This document shows positions 25,802 through 37,730 of a stretch of 64,000 bases of DNA, piece by piece. The notes beneath the pieces are model-generated. The model ran no database searches. It saw only the letters and a program-made list of their open reading frames with translations, and was not told where the DNA came from. Source of the DNA: Sapria himalayana. Lineage: Eukaryota > Streptophyta > Magnoliopsida > Malpighiales > Rafflesiaceae. The stretch is taken from NCBI GenBank assembly GCA_029783825.1, contig JAREIK010001479.1:92102-156101 (forward strand). Direction: 5' to 3'. Each line of letters starts with the position of its first letter. Position 1 is the first letter of the stretch. The position numbers and the translations under genes were made by a program.

Positions 25802-26276
25802 CAATTTGTTTCTCATGTGATAATAAACATGTGATTGAGTGATTTATTTGGTTTTTGCAAGTGAAGACTTGGGTTCAAATTCCTCATTACATTTTAATAC
25901 ATCATTAATTGGTTTTTGGATTTTCAATAAAAGTTTTCAAATTAATTAAATTATATATATATATATATTTTAAATTTCAACAAGAATTATAGAGTAAATA
26001 AATTTTAGTATTCTAGGACTTAAATTATTTTAGAATTTGGTATATTTTTTTTAATTATGAAAAATTTGGTATACAAAACACAAATATTTTGTGTTTGATG
26101 ACTAAAACACAAATCTTCCTAAAATATTTATGTTTGTATATATGTTTTTAAAATATTAAAAGATTGAGTATAATTTGGTAAATATTTTGTGTTTGATAAC
26201 TAATCATAATTTATCCAGATTTTGTTATTAGAGCATTTCAAACGGACTAGCTATTTATTCACTTTTAACTATTTTA
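25802..26276. other. Gene-free AT-rich stretch
   Basis: No coding frame. A GAGCATTTCAAACGGACTAG segment after TTA at 26,228-26,230 looks like the left end of another Harbinger MITE into which the element at 26,277 was inserted, but I could not find its right end. Confidence 0.4.
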
Positions 26277-28083
26277 GAGCAACTCCAACCAGAGTTGCAA
26301 AACGAGGTGCCATCCCCGTAACTGCCAAAATGGCACCTCAAATATTATTTTTCTTCACTCCAATGGGGATGACATCTGGGTTGCCAAAATAGCATCCGTG
26401 AAATTGGGGTGCCATAAATGGCAACCTTGGAGAGAGAGAAAGTTAAAGATGCAAAAATGCAGTTATTTTACTGTACATTTCAACTTATATATCCAACAGA
26501 TATATTTTAATTTATTTTATAAATTTGAATGGGCTGCTGGACAATTTAATTCCATCCAGCTTTGTTTTTTTTTGAAAGCTCTTCTGCACAGCTTCCTTTC
26601 AGCAATTAAAAAAAATCTAAAAAAATTATTTCTTGTCTTCCAAATTTGCATTCCATCCTTGCATTCCTTCCATTAAAATCTGTCAGAAGAAAAATATTTC
26701 CAAAAAAAAAGGTATTTCCTTCTCTTTTATTTTATATTTTGATTTTATAATTAATGTAGATAATTTTCTAATTTTTTAAATTATTTATAATTTTAATTTT
26801 TAATAGATTCAATTGAATATTTTATAAATTACACATTATATAAATTGATTAGAATATTTTTTTTGTAGATGAATTTGTAATATCATGGTTTATTAACTAA
26901 TTTGCTAATGAACGAGACCGACTTATATGATGATATTATTCAGAGCAATCCAGCAGATTTGGCACCAATACAAAATGAAGTTGTCCCAAATGTGAGAAAG
27001 TCGCAAAGGACAGAATTTCTCTGTTGAAGAAGATAAATTAATTGTGTTAACATGACTTAATACGAGCAAAGATTTAATTACCGGGAATCAACAATAAAGT
27101 GGTACATTCTGGCAAAGAATATTGTAATACTTAGAACTTAATGGAGGTAATAACGAAAGGCGTTAGAGTGATATAAATGCAAAATACAATAAATTTGTTG
27201 GTTTTTATTGTCAAATATAAAAGTGGACATATCGAGCAAAATAATGTAAGATTTATATTTTAAATTCAGACACTAGCAAGATTTGATTTCTTAATAATTT
27301 ATTGAATTATTTCAAATAGTTTTAGGTTGATGAAGCAAAAGAAATGTTTGCTAAGATAATTGGAAAACTATTTCAATACGAGCATTGTTGGAATATATTG
27401 AAAATGAAGCGGAAATGGAATGATAATTTGACCAGCAATAAGAGAGCAAAAACTCATTCAACTAGTAATCCTGCTGAATCAACTCATGTTGAATCCAGCT
27501 ATTCAACTCCATATTTAGGGACAAAAATAAAACCATCGTTCTCTCCCAACCTCAAAAGTCCATTGAGCAAAAAACCTTTAAAGAAAAAACTTAAAAGCAA
27601 AGATAACCAAATTGATGATGAAAAGTCATTAGATTATCATCACTGAAATGAAAGAATGGAAATCAAACGACAAAAAATTGAGCGACATGAAAAGATTTAT
27701 GCGCAACAGGAGATAGCACTAGAGCAACATCGCAAACAGTTAGAAATTGAAGAAAAACATGTGCAAGAAATTCAAATGCAATATGAGATGAAAATTATGG
27801 AAACTGATACTACCAGCATGAACCAAATTTCTACAACATATTGGAATAACTTAAAGATGAAAGTTATGAAAAAGTGGGGTTTTATTTTTTAGTCATTATT
27901 TATTATTTTTTAAATTGAAATTTAAAAGATTAATTAAAAAAATATATTAAAGTATTAAAATGGCATCTCATTATGGCACCTACCATTGGAACAAAATTTT
28001 TTTTTTGAGATGCTAAAACACTATTCAAGGTGCCAAAATGATATTTGGCACCCCATATTTGGCAACTCCCATTGGAGTTGATC
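26277..28083 (+). mobile_element. PIF/Harbinger (Pong-like) element, 1.8 kb, transposase missing
   Basis: Terminal inverted repeats GAGCAACTCCAACC (left) and CCATTGGAGTTGATC (right) with TTA on both sides (26,274-26,276 and 28,084-28,086). Subterminal 'ggcacctca', 'ggtgccat' and 'tgccaaaat' motifs recur at both ends. Inside lies a broken ORF1 protein (26,910-27,892). There is no DDE transposase frame, so the element is a non-autonomous derivative. Its target lies about 570 bases upstream of the xylanase start codon. Confidence 0.88.
26910..27892 (+). pseudogene. Harbinger ORF1-like (Myb/SANT plus NAM C-terminal-like) protein remnant
   Basis: Pong/PIF elements carry a second protein besides the transposase, with an N-terminal SANT-like DNA-binding part and a basic, coiled-coil C-terminal part. 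Here the N-terminal part is shredded (26,910-27,330). The frame at 27,344-27,643 then gives FQYEHCWNILKMKRKWND, a Ser/Thr-rich linker and a Lys-rich stretch, and stops after DYHH. The next frame, 27,656-27,892, is a Glu/Gln/Lys coiled coil ending DTTSMNQISTTYWNNLK, the usual end of this family. The split into two frames and the eroded N-terminus show it is a pseudogene. It lies fully inside the inverted repeats. Confidence 0.75.
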
Positions 28084-28086
28084 TTA

Positions 28087-28657
28087 GCTAGCCAAATACA
28101 AAAAATTCTCTCCAACCTATTTTATATTTCACTTTATATTTTATAGTTTACTCAAATGTATCAATAAATTTAGAGAGATATTTGATATATCTAAATTTTT
28201 TATCTCCCTTTTTGTATTTTATATATGTTTTGAATTTTTTAAAATTATTATAAATTAGGTGTAAGATATAGATTTTGGTAGTTAGTGTATTCTAAAATCT
28301 AAATGCTTCAAATGCCATCCGGTATGGTTGACGAAATGCTGCACTACAATGCAACAAATGCGCTGGAGGGGGTATCAGGCATGGTGTCAATTCCTTAATC
28401 TGGATCTTCAACTGCAACTTCAAGCAATTGAAGTAATCACTTAGCTTTTTCGCCACAAATACGATTGAGTAATCTTTAACTGTAAGGATATTCTCTGGAT
28501 TTTCTCAGAATTCACCCAATGACGTGTAGGTTTCCGTGTTTCTATGGTGACGAGGCATCCACCTTGTTGCGGCACCACTCGTTCCCGTCACAAAATCGCC
28601 CAATTAAAGTAATCATTGATCAGTCTTCTGTATTTCGTCTTCAGAACAATCAGAACC
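28087..28657 (+). promoter_or_regulatory. Upstream region of the xylanase gene
   Basis: Gene-free interval between the Harbinger element and the proposed start codon at 28,658. From about 28,290 the base composition rises and changes character, consistent with an older, conserved promoter or 5' untranslated region. I cannot point to a certain TATA box or transcription start. Confidence 0.35.
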
Positions 28658-31600
28658 ATGGGGACAGATGAGATTAACTGTGGTGATGATGATTCAAAAC
28701 ATGTGAGTGCTTAATATAATAAATTATGTTTGTTAATATAACCCCTGGCGCAATCCTGTTCTCAACATTTCACTCCTCGTGTTGTTCTTAATACAGCTAG
28801 CTGCTATTGTTTCTGGGGTTTGCCAATTGCAATACACAGTAATCCATTAATGGATCGTGTGTTTACAATCGCACTTTAACTGTTGCTTAATCTTTGATTG
28901 CATTATGCTATCCCCATTATTGAACTTATTACCGAGCAAGAAGTGTTGAGACAGTTAACTCAAATAATCGATATCCTTATTTGTCATAGTTTTGAGCTGA
29001 TTTCATTGTTTTGATAGATGTTTAGTAACGTGATTAAGTTTGACGAGCCTTTTTTATCATATCAGCTTGCAAACAATGAGACAGTGAATCAAATGATGAC
29101 CGAACAAAGTCATGCAAGAACATCGTAGAAAATCATGACTTCTCTAAAGGGCTGCAATCATGGAACCCAAATTGTTGCAGTAGCTACGTGCTGTCTGCTG
29201 GTTCTGTTTCCCAAAAATATTCAGCAAAACTAGGGAGCATGTTTGCGGTAGTTACCAATCGGAAGGAAAGTTGGCAGGGACTGGAACAAGATATCACTTG
29301 TAAGGTATCCCCAGGTTCAACTTACTTGGTTTATGCACGTGTTGCAGCATCAGGACCTATTCAAGGCCTCGTTGATGTCCTTGCAACTCTAAAACTCGAA
29401 TACCATGATTCTTCTGCCACTAACTATCTGTTCATTGGAAAGTAATATTCTTTCTCTGCTTTGTTTTTCTGTAATTCCTTATTTTTCCTGTCATTAAAGT
29501 TAATAGTGTTTAATGCTGTTGCAGATCTGCTGTATCAAATGATTGTTGGCAGAACTTAGAAGGCACATTCTCATTGTTGACCATTCCCACCCGAGTTGTT
29601 TTTTACTTAGAAGGGGCGTCTCCTGGCATTGACATTCTTATAGAATCAGTAGTTATCATCCCTTCGAGCCCAAGAAGGCATATTGTAATTATTAAATCCA
29701 TTATTGACTTGTCAAGATGTTCAATGCATATTTAGTATTGTAAAAATATTTCTTGTTTATGAAAGAGGACTGCAATTGGGAGGCTCAGCAATGGAGATGG
29801 AGAAAAGAACATCATCCTTAATCCCAAATTTGAGGATGGACTCAATAATTGGGCAGGAAGAGGCTGCAAGGTTGTTTTACATGAATCTATGGCAGATGGC
29901 AGAATTATTCCCCAGGTTGGAAATGTTTTTGCATCAGCAACAGAACGCACACAGAGCTGGAATGGATTACAACAGGATATAACTGGTAGAGTGCAGAGAA
30001 AGATTGCTTTTGAAGTTGCTGCTGTTGTTCGAATATTTGGCCACAATATTGTTAATGCAGATGTAAGAGCAACTCTCTGGACTCAATCATCAGATCTACG
30101 TGAACACTTTATTAGCATTAAAAGGTTTAGTTTGTTTCTCTCAGCTTAGAATCTTGAAAATGTGCATTTCTCTTGCCCATTTATTGTTTTCCATGCAGCA
30201 TGCAAGTAACAGATAAGGACTGGGTGCAATTGCAAGGGAAGTTTTTATTAAATGGTTCTCCTAAATTAGTGGTCATTTACATTGAAGGCCCACCTGCTGG
30301 TGTTGATATTCTTATTGATAGTTTGGTGGTAAAACATGCAAAGAAAGCTGCTCCTTCATATCCACCCATGATTGAGGTTTGTCCATGAGTTTTATTTTTA
30401 AATGAAGTACACAAGCCTCACATTTAGCATGGTGCCTGAAGAGATGTTAGTCTTTACAGTCTTACATCTGACATGCGAGAGATTATCTCTTATAAGCCTA
30501 GAACCCGAGACCTACCATTCTTGGACATGGATACTTGTCATCGCACAAAAGCATTATCGTTGAGTTGTTTCAATTTTGAAAATTGAAAATGTGTGCTAAT
30601 GCAAAATGTAACAACTTTGTTGATTCTTTGTTTATCAGAACCCATCATTCGGGGTGAATATAGTTCATAATAGCAATCTGAATGATGGAATTGATGGATG
30701 GTTTCCTCTTGGGAATTGCACTCTCAGAATTGCTTCTGGTTCTCCACTCATACATACACCTGTGGTGAGAGATACTCTGGGGCCTCGTGAACCTCTGAGT
30801 GGCCATTACATCCTCGCTACCACTCGCACTCAAAATTGGATGGGCCCAGCACAAGTTATTACTAAGAAGCTCAAACTCTTTCTGACTTACCAGGTCTCTG
30901 CATGGGTTAAGATTGGGTCTATGGCAAATGGTCCTCAAAAACTAAACATTGCACTTAGCGTGGATGGTCAGTGGGTTAATGGTGGACAGACAGAGATTGA
31001 TGACAAAAGATGGCATGAAATTGCTGGGTCTTTCAGAATTGAGAAACAGCCCTCTCACGTCATGGTTTATGTCCAAGGTCCTGCACCTGGTCTTGATTTC
31101 ATGGTTGCTGCTCTTCAAATCTTCTCTGTCGATAGACAGGCAAGGTTCAAGTTTTTATCTCTCCAGACTGACAAGGTTTTTCTTTTTTTTTTCCCCTCTT
31201 GGTAATGGGCATTTTCATTAGTCTTGTCTGTTTGCATAACCTCGACTAATCCCGCAGAGATACAGGCCTTTGACCTAGTTTTGCCTCCATGTAAGTCCAT
31301 GTTGGTTGGAGGTATGATATGAATTTCAAACTTAGTACATTATTATGACTTGGAATTTTTTACCACCCATTCCAACCAAATCCACGGGGGGCACATTATT
31401 TAACTGCGAGGCTTGTGATTTTCCTAAGAGATTGTACTGTGTTGCGTTGGCAAGCATCTCCATCTAAGGGTAATAGGACTCGGATTTGAGACTTGTGAGA
31501 CACAATCTCTCTGATTTTCAGGGTTGAAATATTAATATTTCCCAGTCTCCTTGCTAAGAAGTGACAGACTAGTGTATTGCATATGATATTTTATGATTTT

Positions 31601-32790
31601 TCATGTCTGATTATGTTTTTCATTGTTTTTTTTTTTTTGATCTGGAATGTTTTTTTTTTTAAATAATCATGGAGATTCGTAAGAGTGATATTTTGCTGAA
31701 ATTCTCTCAAATCAATTCGATTGGCTTGCCGGGAAGCTTCATCATGGTCAGACAAATAAAGAACAGTTTCCCAATCGGATCATGCATAAGCAGAAGTAAC
31801 ATGGACAATGAAGACTATGTTGATTTCTTTGTGAAAAATTTTAACTGGGCTGTGTTTGGAAACGAGCTGAAATGGGATTGGACAGAACCACAACAAGGAA
31901 AATTTAACTGCAGGGATGCAGATGAGATGTTGGACTTTTGTAAGAGCAAGGGCATAGAGGTTCGTGGCCACTGCATCTTCTGGGAAGTAGAGAATATGGT
32001 CCAGCCTTGGATCAGAGAGCTGGAGAATAACGACTTATTGGCAGTCGTTCAAAACCGTCTTGTTGGCCTTCTCAGTCGTTATAAAGAAATGTTCAGCCAT
32101 TATGATGTGAACAATGAGATGCTGCATGGTTCATTTTTCAAAGACAGACTGGGTGAAACAATAAGGGCGATGATGTTCAAGATGGCAAGCGAGCTTGATC
32201 CATCTGCTTCTTTATTTGTGAATGACTACCATGTGGAAGATGGATGCGATGGCCAATCATCACCAGACAAGTATGTGAGCCAGATTCTTGGCTTGCAAGA
32301 ACAGGGTGCACTGGTTGGAGGGATTGGAATTCAAGGCCATGTAGATACGCCAATTGGCGCTGTTGTTTGTTCCGCTCTCGACAAACTGGGCACCCTGGGG
32401 ATTCCGATTTGGTTCACCGAGCTTGATGTGTGTTCGTCTAATGAATTTGTCAGAGCCGATGACTTGGAAGTCATGCTTCGAGAAGCTTTTGCACATCCTG
32501 CAGTACATGGAATAATGCTCTGGGGGTTCTGGGAGTTGTTCATGGGAAGGGACAATGCACATTTGGTTGATGCCGAGGGGAACCCCAATGAGACTGGCAA
32601 GAGATTTCTTGCTCTGAGAAATGAGTGGCTGACTCATGCCCATGGTCAGATTGATGAGAAAGGGGAATTCAGGTTCAGGGGATTCCATGGGTTGTACAAT
32701 GTGGAGGTTATCACTTGGTCTGGCGTCCTTAAAAAATCATTTGTGGTTGCCAGTGGTGATTCTCCGTTCGTTGTAGCAGTAGAGATGTAG
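28658..32790 (+). CDS. XYN1: Endo-1,4-beta-xylanase, GH10 with three CBM22 modules (AtXYN1-like)
   Basis: Retaining GH10 enzyme that cuts the beta-1,4-xylan backbone in plant cell walls. Likely exons: 28,658-28,702; 29,110 or 29,119-29,441; 29,525-29,684; 29,766-30,124; 30,199-30,376; 30,639-31,175; 31,675-32,790. Phases fit throughout, giving about 905 residues; plant XYN1 proteins are about 900-920. CBM22 modules begin at NHDFSKGLQSW (29,131), NPKFEDGLNNW (29,824) and NSNLNDGIDGWFP (30,669). The catalytic domain lies in the last exon: acid/base Glu in YDVNNEML (codon 32,116-32,118), nucleophile Glu in WFTELDV (32,419-32,421). No classical signal peptide is seen, as in AtXYN1 relatives. Exon 1 and the junctions 28,702/29,110 and 29,684/29,766 are inferred and weak: at the start of exon 2 the conserved frame is closed by a stop (see findings). 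From exon 29,766 onward the frame is clean. Neighbours are transposons only. Confidence 0.88.
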
Positions 32791-33049
32791 GCTTTCTTGT
32801 GATTTGCTCTTACTCAATATCAATTAACGAGAAACCTTAAAAAGTGGTGAATTTTTTCATGACACCATTCAGCAACTCGTGTACCATGTGGTGTTTGTAA
32901 AAGAATCGCTTCTTCTTTATTGTGTACATTATTCATAGTAATTTTGATCTTCATTATTGGAATCTTCCTGCATTTATTAATAATATTATTTGAATATTAT
33001 ATTACCTTTCTAGTTTTTTACTCCCAGAGATTGACGAAGGGAGAGCGCC
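32791..33049 (+). other. 3' flank / probable 3' UTR of the xylanase gene
   Basis: Follows the TAG stop at 32,788-32,790. T-rich with ordinary plant 3' UTR character; no exact AATAAA hexamer is seen in the first 150 bases, which is common in plants. A polyadenylation site cannot be fixed from sequence alone. Confidence 0.4.
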
Positions 33050-33089
33050 ACTATGAAATTTGTAATTTGTAGGAAGCCAACTTTATTAG

Positions 33090-33560
33090 ATAATATATTC
33101 ACATATATGCAAATATGTTTGCTTGTGTATTTATTTCATATATATGCTTGTATATTCTCATATATGTATTTATGTTCACATATGCACATATATATTCACA
33201 TATATGCATGTGTATGCACGTATGCATGTGTATGTATGTGTGTGTGTGTGTATGTATATGTATGTATGTATTTTTGTATATATAAACTTATATATAAAAT
33301 TATATTCATAAATATATAAATTTATATAAACATATATCTTTAAGTATATACATATATATAAACATGTATATATATATAAATATAAATAAATAAATAAATA
33401 ATTAAATATATATATATATATATATATATAATACAATATAACACACACACACACACACACATATATGTTTATATATAATATATATATATATATATATAGG
33501 TATATATATATATATAGGTATATACATATATATATATATATATAAACATATTTTGTTCTG
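33090..33560. repeat. Compound (TA)n/(TG)n/(CA)n microsatellite
   Basis: Simple-sequence tract made of 'catatatgca', 'tgtgtg', 'atatat' and 'acacac' blocks, ending in repeated 'taggtatatata'. Open frames across it on both strands (rich in Tyr, Ile, Cys) come from the repeat and are not genes. Confidence 0.9.
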
Positions 33561-34050
33561 CTATAATCACTTTTATTTAGTTCAACGTCATAATAAATTT
33601 ATGAACTGTTGCATGCCAAGTTAGTAACATTATTGCTGGATTATCCATACAAGAGCATTTGTAACGAATTAATCTAATAACATGAGCAATTGTGTTTTGG
33701 CCTAGTGTCTCTTGCAGTTTGGTATTTTTCTATCTGGGTGTCAGCATTTTCAGATGGTCACTCATCCTGGAGCTCAATTAAACCCAACACTATTACATTA
33801 AAAGCTTATTAATATGAGTTTTTTTAGTGATCTGATTACACTAAAAGCTTACTCGTTATAATTTTAATTTGAGTTTGTATTTATATTATATAAAACTTAT
33901 TAATATTTCTTTAGTGATAGGAGATGATTTTCTTTTGAATTTGACTCACTCACTAAACGCATCTCTCCTCTATGGCCACATGGGGCTTGCTAATTTTAAT
34001 GTATTATATCTTATATTAAACTTTAAAGTCTACTATTAGATCTTTGTGTA
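33561..34050. other. Gene-free stretch
   Basis: AT-rich, no coding frame. 'attaaaagcttattaatatgag' and 'actaaaagcttactcgttataa' near 33,798-33,861 look like a small local duplication; nothing else stands out. Confidence 0.5.
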
Positions 34051-34053
34051 TAA

Positions 34054-34422
34054 GAGCATCTCTAACGGGCTCGCTAAAATTACCATTTTTGATATTTTTG
34101 TTGAGTGTGATTAGAAAATTAGGGCTCCAACGTGCTTGCTATCCCGCTCGGGGTTTTGGCCCCTCGTCTTCTCGCTCAACAAATGTAGCGAGCGTTTATC
34201 GCTCAACAAATTCTTTTTTTCCTAAAAAAATTTTTGGCCGTCTTCGATATCCACAGGTTCCAGTGACACCGGTAGCAACAAAAATCCAACTTCACACCGC
34301 ACCTCTAGTATTTTGCTGAGCTTGGTTGGATTAAATTTTGAAGTGTTGTTATCTAAAATATTAAATTGAATATTTAAATATATTTTAATTAGTTATTTTA
34401 TTGATTGTGTTTGGAGATGCTC
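34054..34422. mobile_element. PIF/Harbinger-type MITE, 369 bp (family A, copy 2)
   Basis: Ends GAGCATCTCTAAC and GTTTGGAGATGCTC, flanked by TAA (34,051-34,053) and TGA (34,423-34,425), a target duplication with one later change. Internal order matches 21,130-21,474, including 'attagggctccaa', 'caacaaatgtagcgagcg' and 'ttgctgagcttggttgga'. Non-coding; an open frame at 34,044-34,319 crosses the end and is spurious. Confidence 0.88.
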
Positions 34423-34425
34423 TGA

Positions 34426-35188
34426 CATTTTGGGTGATAGAGTTAGCGAAATTACTTCAGTGTAATTGCAAGTTGACTTTAGGCTTGTTGGGCGTCATGA
34501 ATATTTTATCAAAAATATTTATGAATGTATATCAAATGTGATTGCTTAGTATGTCATATATAATCATATTATCTCTCTTAAGATAATGTATTTGTTAATA
34601 CAAGTATGATAATTTGATATCACAGTTAATTTGTAGTTGAGATAATTTTTTTTACACTAATAATGTAGTAGTTATAACCTATATGGTCAATCTCAAAGTA
34701 AAATCAGTTATAGATGAAAAGAAAATAAAGTAAAATCAACTATTCTATAGATTACTTTCTTAAAAGGAAATTATATGTCTCTACCCCGAACCAATAATAA
34801 TGAATATATAATTTTTTTTAATTTTTTCTTGACTTCATTCCCCCTCTATCACATTCCTTCATATATGTGCCTTCATATGGGTAATTATTATTTCTCACTC
34901 ACTCTTAATGATAATTTTCCTAATATTTATTTAAATGAGATATCAAAACATAATTGACCTTTTTTTCTTTTTATTTTATTATTTCTACATTTATGCATAT
35001 AAATAAATTATGCATAAAATTTATTAGGTCCCAAATCTATAAAAAATGTCTTTTTAAAGCTACCATTATGGGATATCAAAAGTGTCATTTTTTAAAGCTA
35101 CATGATGGATATGGCGTAAAATAAGTTTGATATGTTTCAATGCATCAAAATGTAACTATTTTTTATTTTGGTGCAGTAAACCAAAAGT
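34426..35188. other. Gene-free AT-rich stretch
   Basis: Nothing recognisable on either strand apart from short direct repeats of 'ttttaaagctac' (35,052-35,103). Confidence 0.5.
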
Positions 35189-35196
35189 TTGGGAGT

Positions 35197-35632
35197 TAGA
35201 GGTGTTAAGTAGGATGTGCCGTCTCGGGCCGTGATGAGTTTGTGCCAGGTCATGCTGTGGTTCTAGAAGGTTTGGGATTGGGCCTCGGCCTCGTGCGAGT
35301 GGGTGGGGCGGCGTGACGGGTTGGGGTCACGGGTAAAGGGGTTTTTTTTTTTAAATTATTATAAAAAAAGATGCAGGTGCGTCGGATGTGGACCAATTAG
35401 ACCTCACCTGATACCCAGCTCTAGTTCCAAGGCATGATACCTGATCGTGCCACTGGACTATGCCTTTGGGCTTGGTAACTGGGTCGTGCCTGGCTCGACA
35501 CAAGGCTCGACAATCCATGGTCTGGTACTAGCCCAAACACGGTTTTGGACCATGTCGTGATGGGCCAGACATGACTTAGTCGGGCTATGCCTTGGGTTGC
35601 GTTCGGGTCTTCCGTCCCACTTGACACCTCAA
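35197..35632. mobile_element. Non-autonomous hAT element, 436 bp
   Basis: Left end TAGAGGTGTTAAGT and right end ACTTGACACCTCAA are near-perfect inverted repeats. Flanks are TTGGGAGT (35,189-35,196) and TTTGGAGT (35,633-35,640), an 8-base target duplication with one mismatch, as expected for hAT. The interior is GC-rich with repeated 'cggcctcg', 'ctcgaca' and 'gtgccagg'-like subterminal motifs, in strong contrast to the AT-rich surroundings. Same terminal type as the elements at 48.8-55.5 kb. The minus-strand open frame across it is a composition artefact. Confidence 0.85.
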
Positions 35633-35724
35633 TTTGGAGTAGGGAAGCATATTAAGTCTATAAGATTATACATATTTAATGTTAAAGAACATAATAAATT
35701 ATAAACAAAATAATGTCAGTTTTG

Positions 35725-35860
35725 ATTAACAAAGACTTGGGATTTGTTCTATAAAAATATTAACGGAGGCTTAGGATTTATTCTATAAAAATATTGATAA
35801 GGCCTGAGATTTATCCTATAAAAATATTAAAGAAGACTTATGATTTATGCATGTTTTGAT
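35725..35860. repeat. Short tandem repeat, ~47-bp unit, about four copies
   Basis: Units contain 'g(a/g)tttattctataaaaatatt' preceded by a 'gacttggg / gcttagg / gcctgag' variant. The fourth unit is diverged. No coding potential. Confidence 0.75.
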
Positions 35861-36099
35861 TGTCCATCTATCATACAATATCTTAATCTTAATGGGAGAT
35901 GTTTTGGCAGCTCGCTTTATATATTGTCATTTAAATGAGAGTGTATTCCCTTCATTAGGGAGAGAAGTCCGTTCTCATTTTAATTTATAATATCTCATTT
36001 TGATCTTCATGTAAATTAATGTGAACTAGAAATTTAAAGGATTATTTATTTATTAAATTTCGTAAATCAATTACCATATAATTTTATTAATACAAATAA

Positions 36100-37713
36100 A
36101 GCAACATCACATATCTCAATTGTAAATACTTTAGCATGAATTGATGCCTTTAAAGGACAATTAACAAATGAGTCTAAAATATATCTAAAACATAGGAGAT
36201 CTATTGGGTGAAAATATATAACTACCTAAAAAAGGATAAGATAACATGAAAATTGACCCCTATAAAAAGGTTCATATTAAAAAAAAGACCCTAAAACAAT
36301 ATCTCGTGAACAAGAGACATGTATTGAACAAACACCCATGAAGAGTTTTGAAATAAAGAAATAGCATTTGAAAAGATACATGTACCTAAAATTATGAGAT
36401 CTTAATAAAATATATGTACAATGAAGACAAATGGGTTCAAAATAAATTATTATCAATAATATGTTTGCTTTCTAAATGATATTAGACATCATGAGCAATG
36501 ATGATACCACAAATATAGAATAATGTCAAAATAGAATTGATTGATCAAAATAAAAACAAGTTTTGCATGCAGAATGAAACTCATTAATGAAATCATATAT
36601 TTTTAGATATGTAATCCAAACACATAAAGGTGTAAAGCCTGTTGGGTACAAATAAGTATCTATATAAAAGTATAATGAAAATAATGAGATCATAGGATAT
36701 AAAATGTGATTAATAGCACAAGGCTTCTCGTAGAGACTTGATATTAGTTATGAGGAAATATATTCTCTTATCATGGACATGATCACTTTTTACTTCTAAT
36801 AACCTTTGGTAGTCTTGGAAGGACATGCATATCATAGATATCATAATTTATCTATATGAATCCATAAATAATAACATATATATGAAAATGCCTGAATGAT
36901 GTAAATTGCCTGAATGATGTAAATTGCCTGAAGAAAATAATGTGCTCAATCAAATTACAATGGTCTCTATATGGATTGAAGTAATCTGAATATAAGTGGT
37001 ACAATAACCTTAGCAAGTATTTATTAAAAGAAGGGCATGTAAATAATCATATATGCTCCATGCATCTTTATTAATAAAGCAAAAACTAGATTGGTAATTA
37101 TTTTTTGTATATTAATGATTTACATTTTATCTAAACTTTTGAATAGCTCACATAACAAAATATTTGAAAAAGGAATTTGAGATGAAATATATTGGGAAAA
37201 CTAAAATATGTCTCTATCATTCCCTACTAGAGTTTTAGACTTTAGTTCACCAAACAATATATACTTAGAAAATCTTAAAATATTTTTATATGTATAAAGT
37301 ACATCAATTAAGTTTGTCAATGGTTGTCCATTCACTTGATGTGAAAAAGACCCATTTCATTATTATGAAAAAGATGAAGAATTACCCAATCCTTAAGTAC
37401 CATCTCTTAATATCATTAATATACTTATTTATCTTGCTAACACTACTCACTCTTATATATTTTTTTTTTTTTGTAAATTTATTAGACATGTACATTTAAA
37501 GTCCAACCTAGAAATATTGGAATAGTATCAAACATGTATACACTATCTCCAAGGAATAACTATTATAAGTCTATTCTATTCAAACGAATCAAAAAAATAA
37601 TTGTTTGGATATAATCATGCATGATACCTTTTAGACTCACATAAGGTCATATCATAAACAATTTATGTTTTTAATTACAATGAAACTATTATTTCATTAA
37701 AGTTCTTTAAGTA
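36100..37713 (+). pseudogene. Copia pol remnant (linker-RT-RNase H), same type as the 23-kb element
   Basis: Heavily mutated. Visible pieces: NESK-like basic linker near 36,170-36,215; KGVKPVGYK then a stop near 36,625-36,650; IGYKM then a stop and LIAQGFS near 36,695-36,730; SLYGLK near 36,965-36,982; SLSMVVHSLDVKK near 37,310-37,350; VNLLDMYI near 37,475-37,498. The RNase H part is cut off at about 37,713, where another element's polypurine tract and LTR start. An 18-base duplication ('gcctgaatgatgtaaatt') lies at 36,890-36,930. No function expected. Confidence 0.75.
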
Positions 37714-37730
37714 GATAATGGTGGATACTA

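Noticed and set aside
30645..30938. Minus-strand open frame opposite xylanase exon 5 (and similar at 32,260-32,688 and 29,732-30,046)
   Set aside because: Antisense shadows of conserved xylanase codons; no domain and no independent signals.
31236..31320. Possible SINE in xylanase intron 5 (cctcgactaatccc is the complement of a motif seen in plant Au-type SINEs)
   Set aside because: Only one short motif; no tail or target duplication found.
33053..33460. Cys/Tyr/Ile-rich open frames on both strands
   Set aside because: Produced by TA/TG/CA microsatellite sequence.
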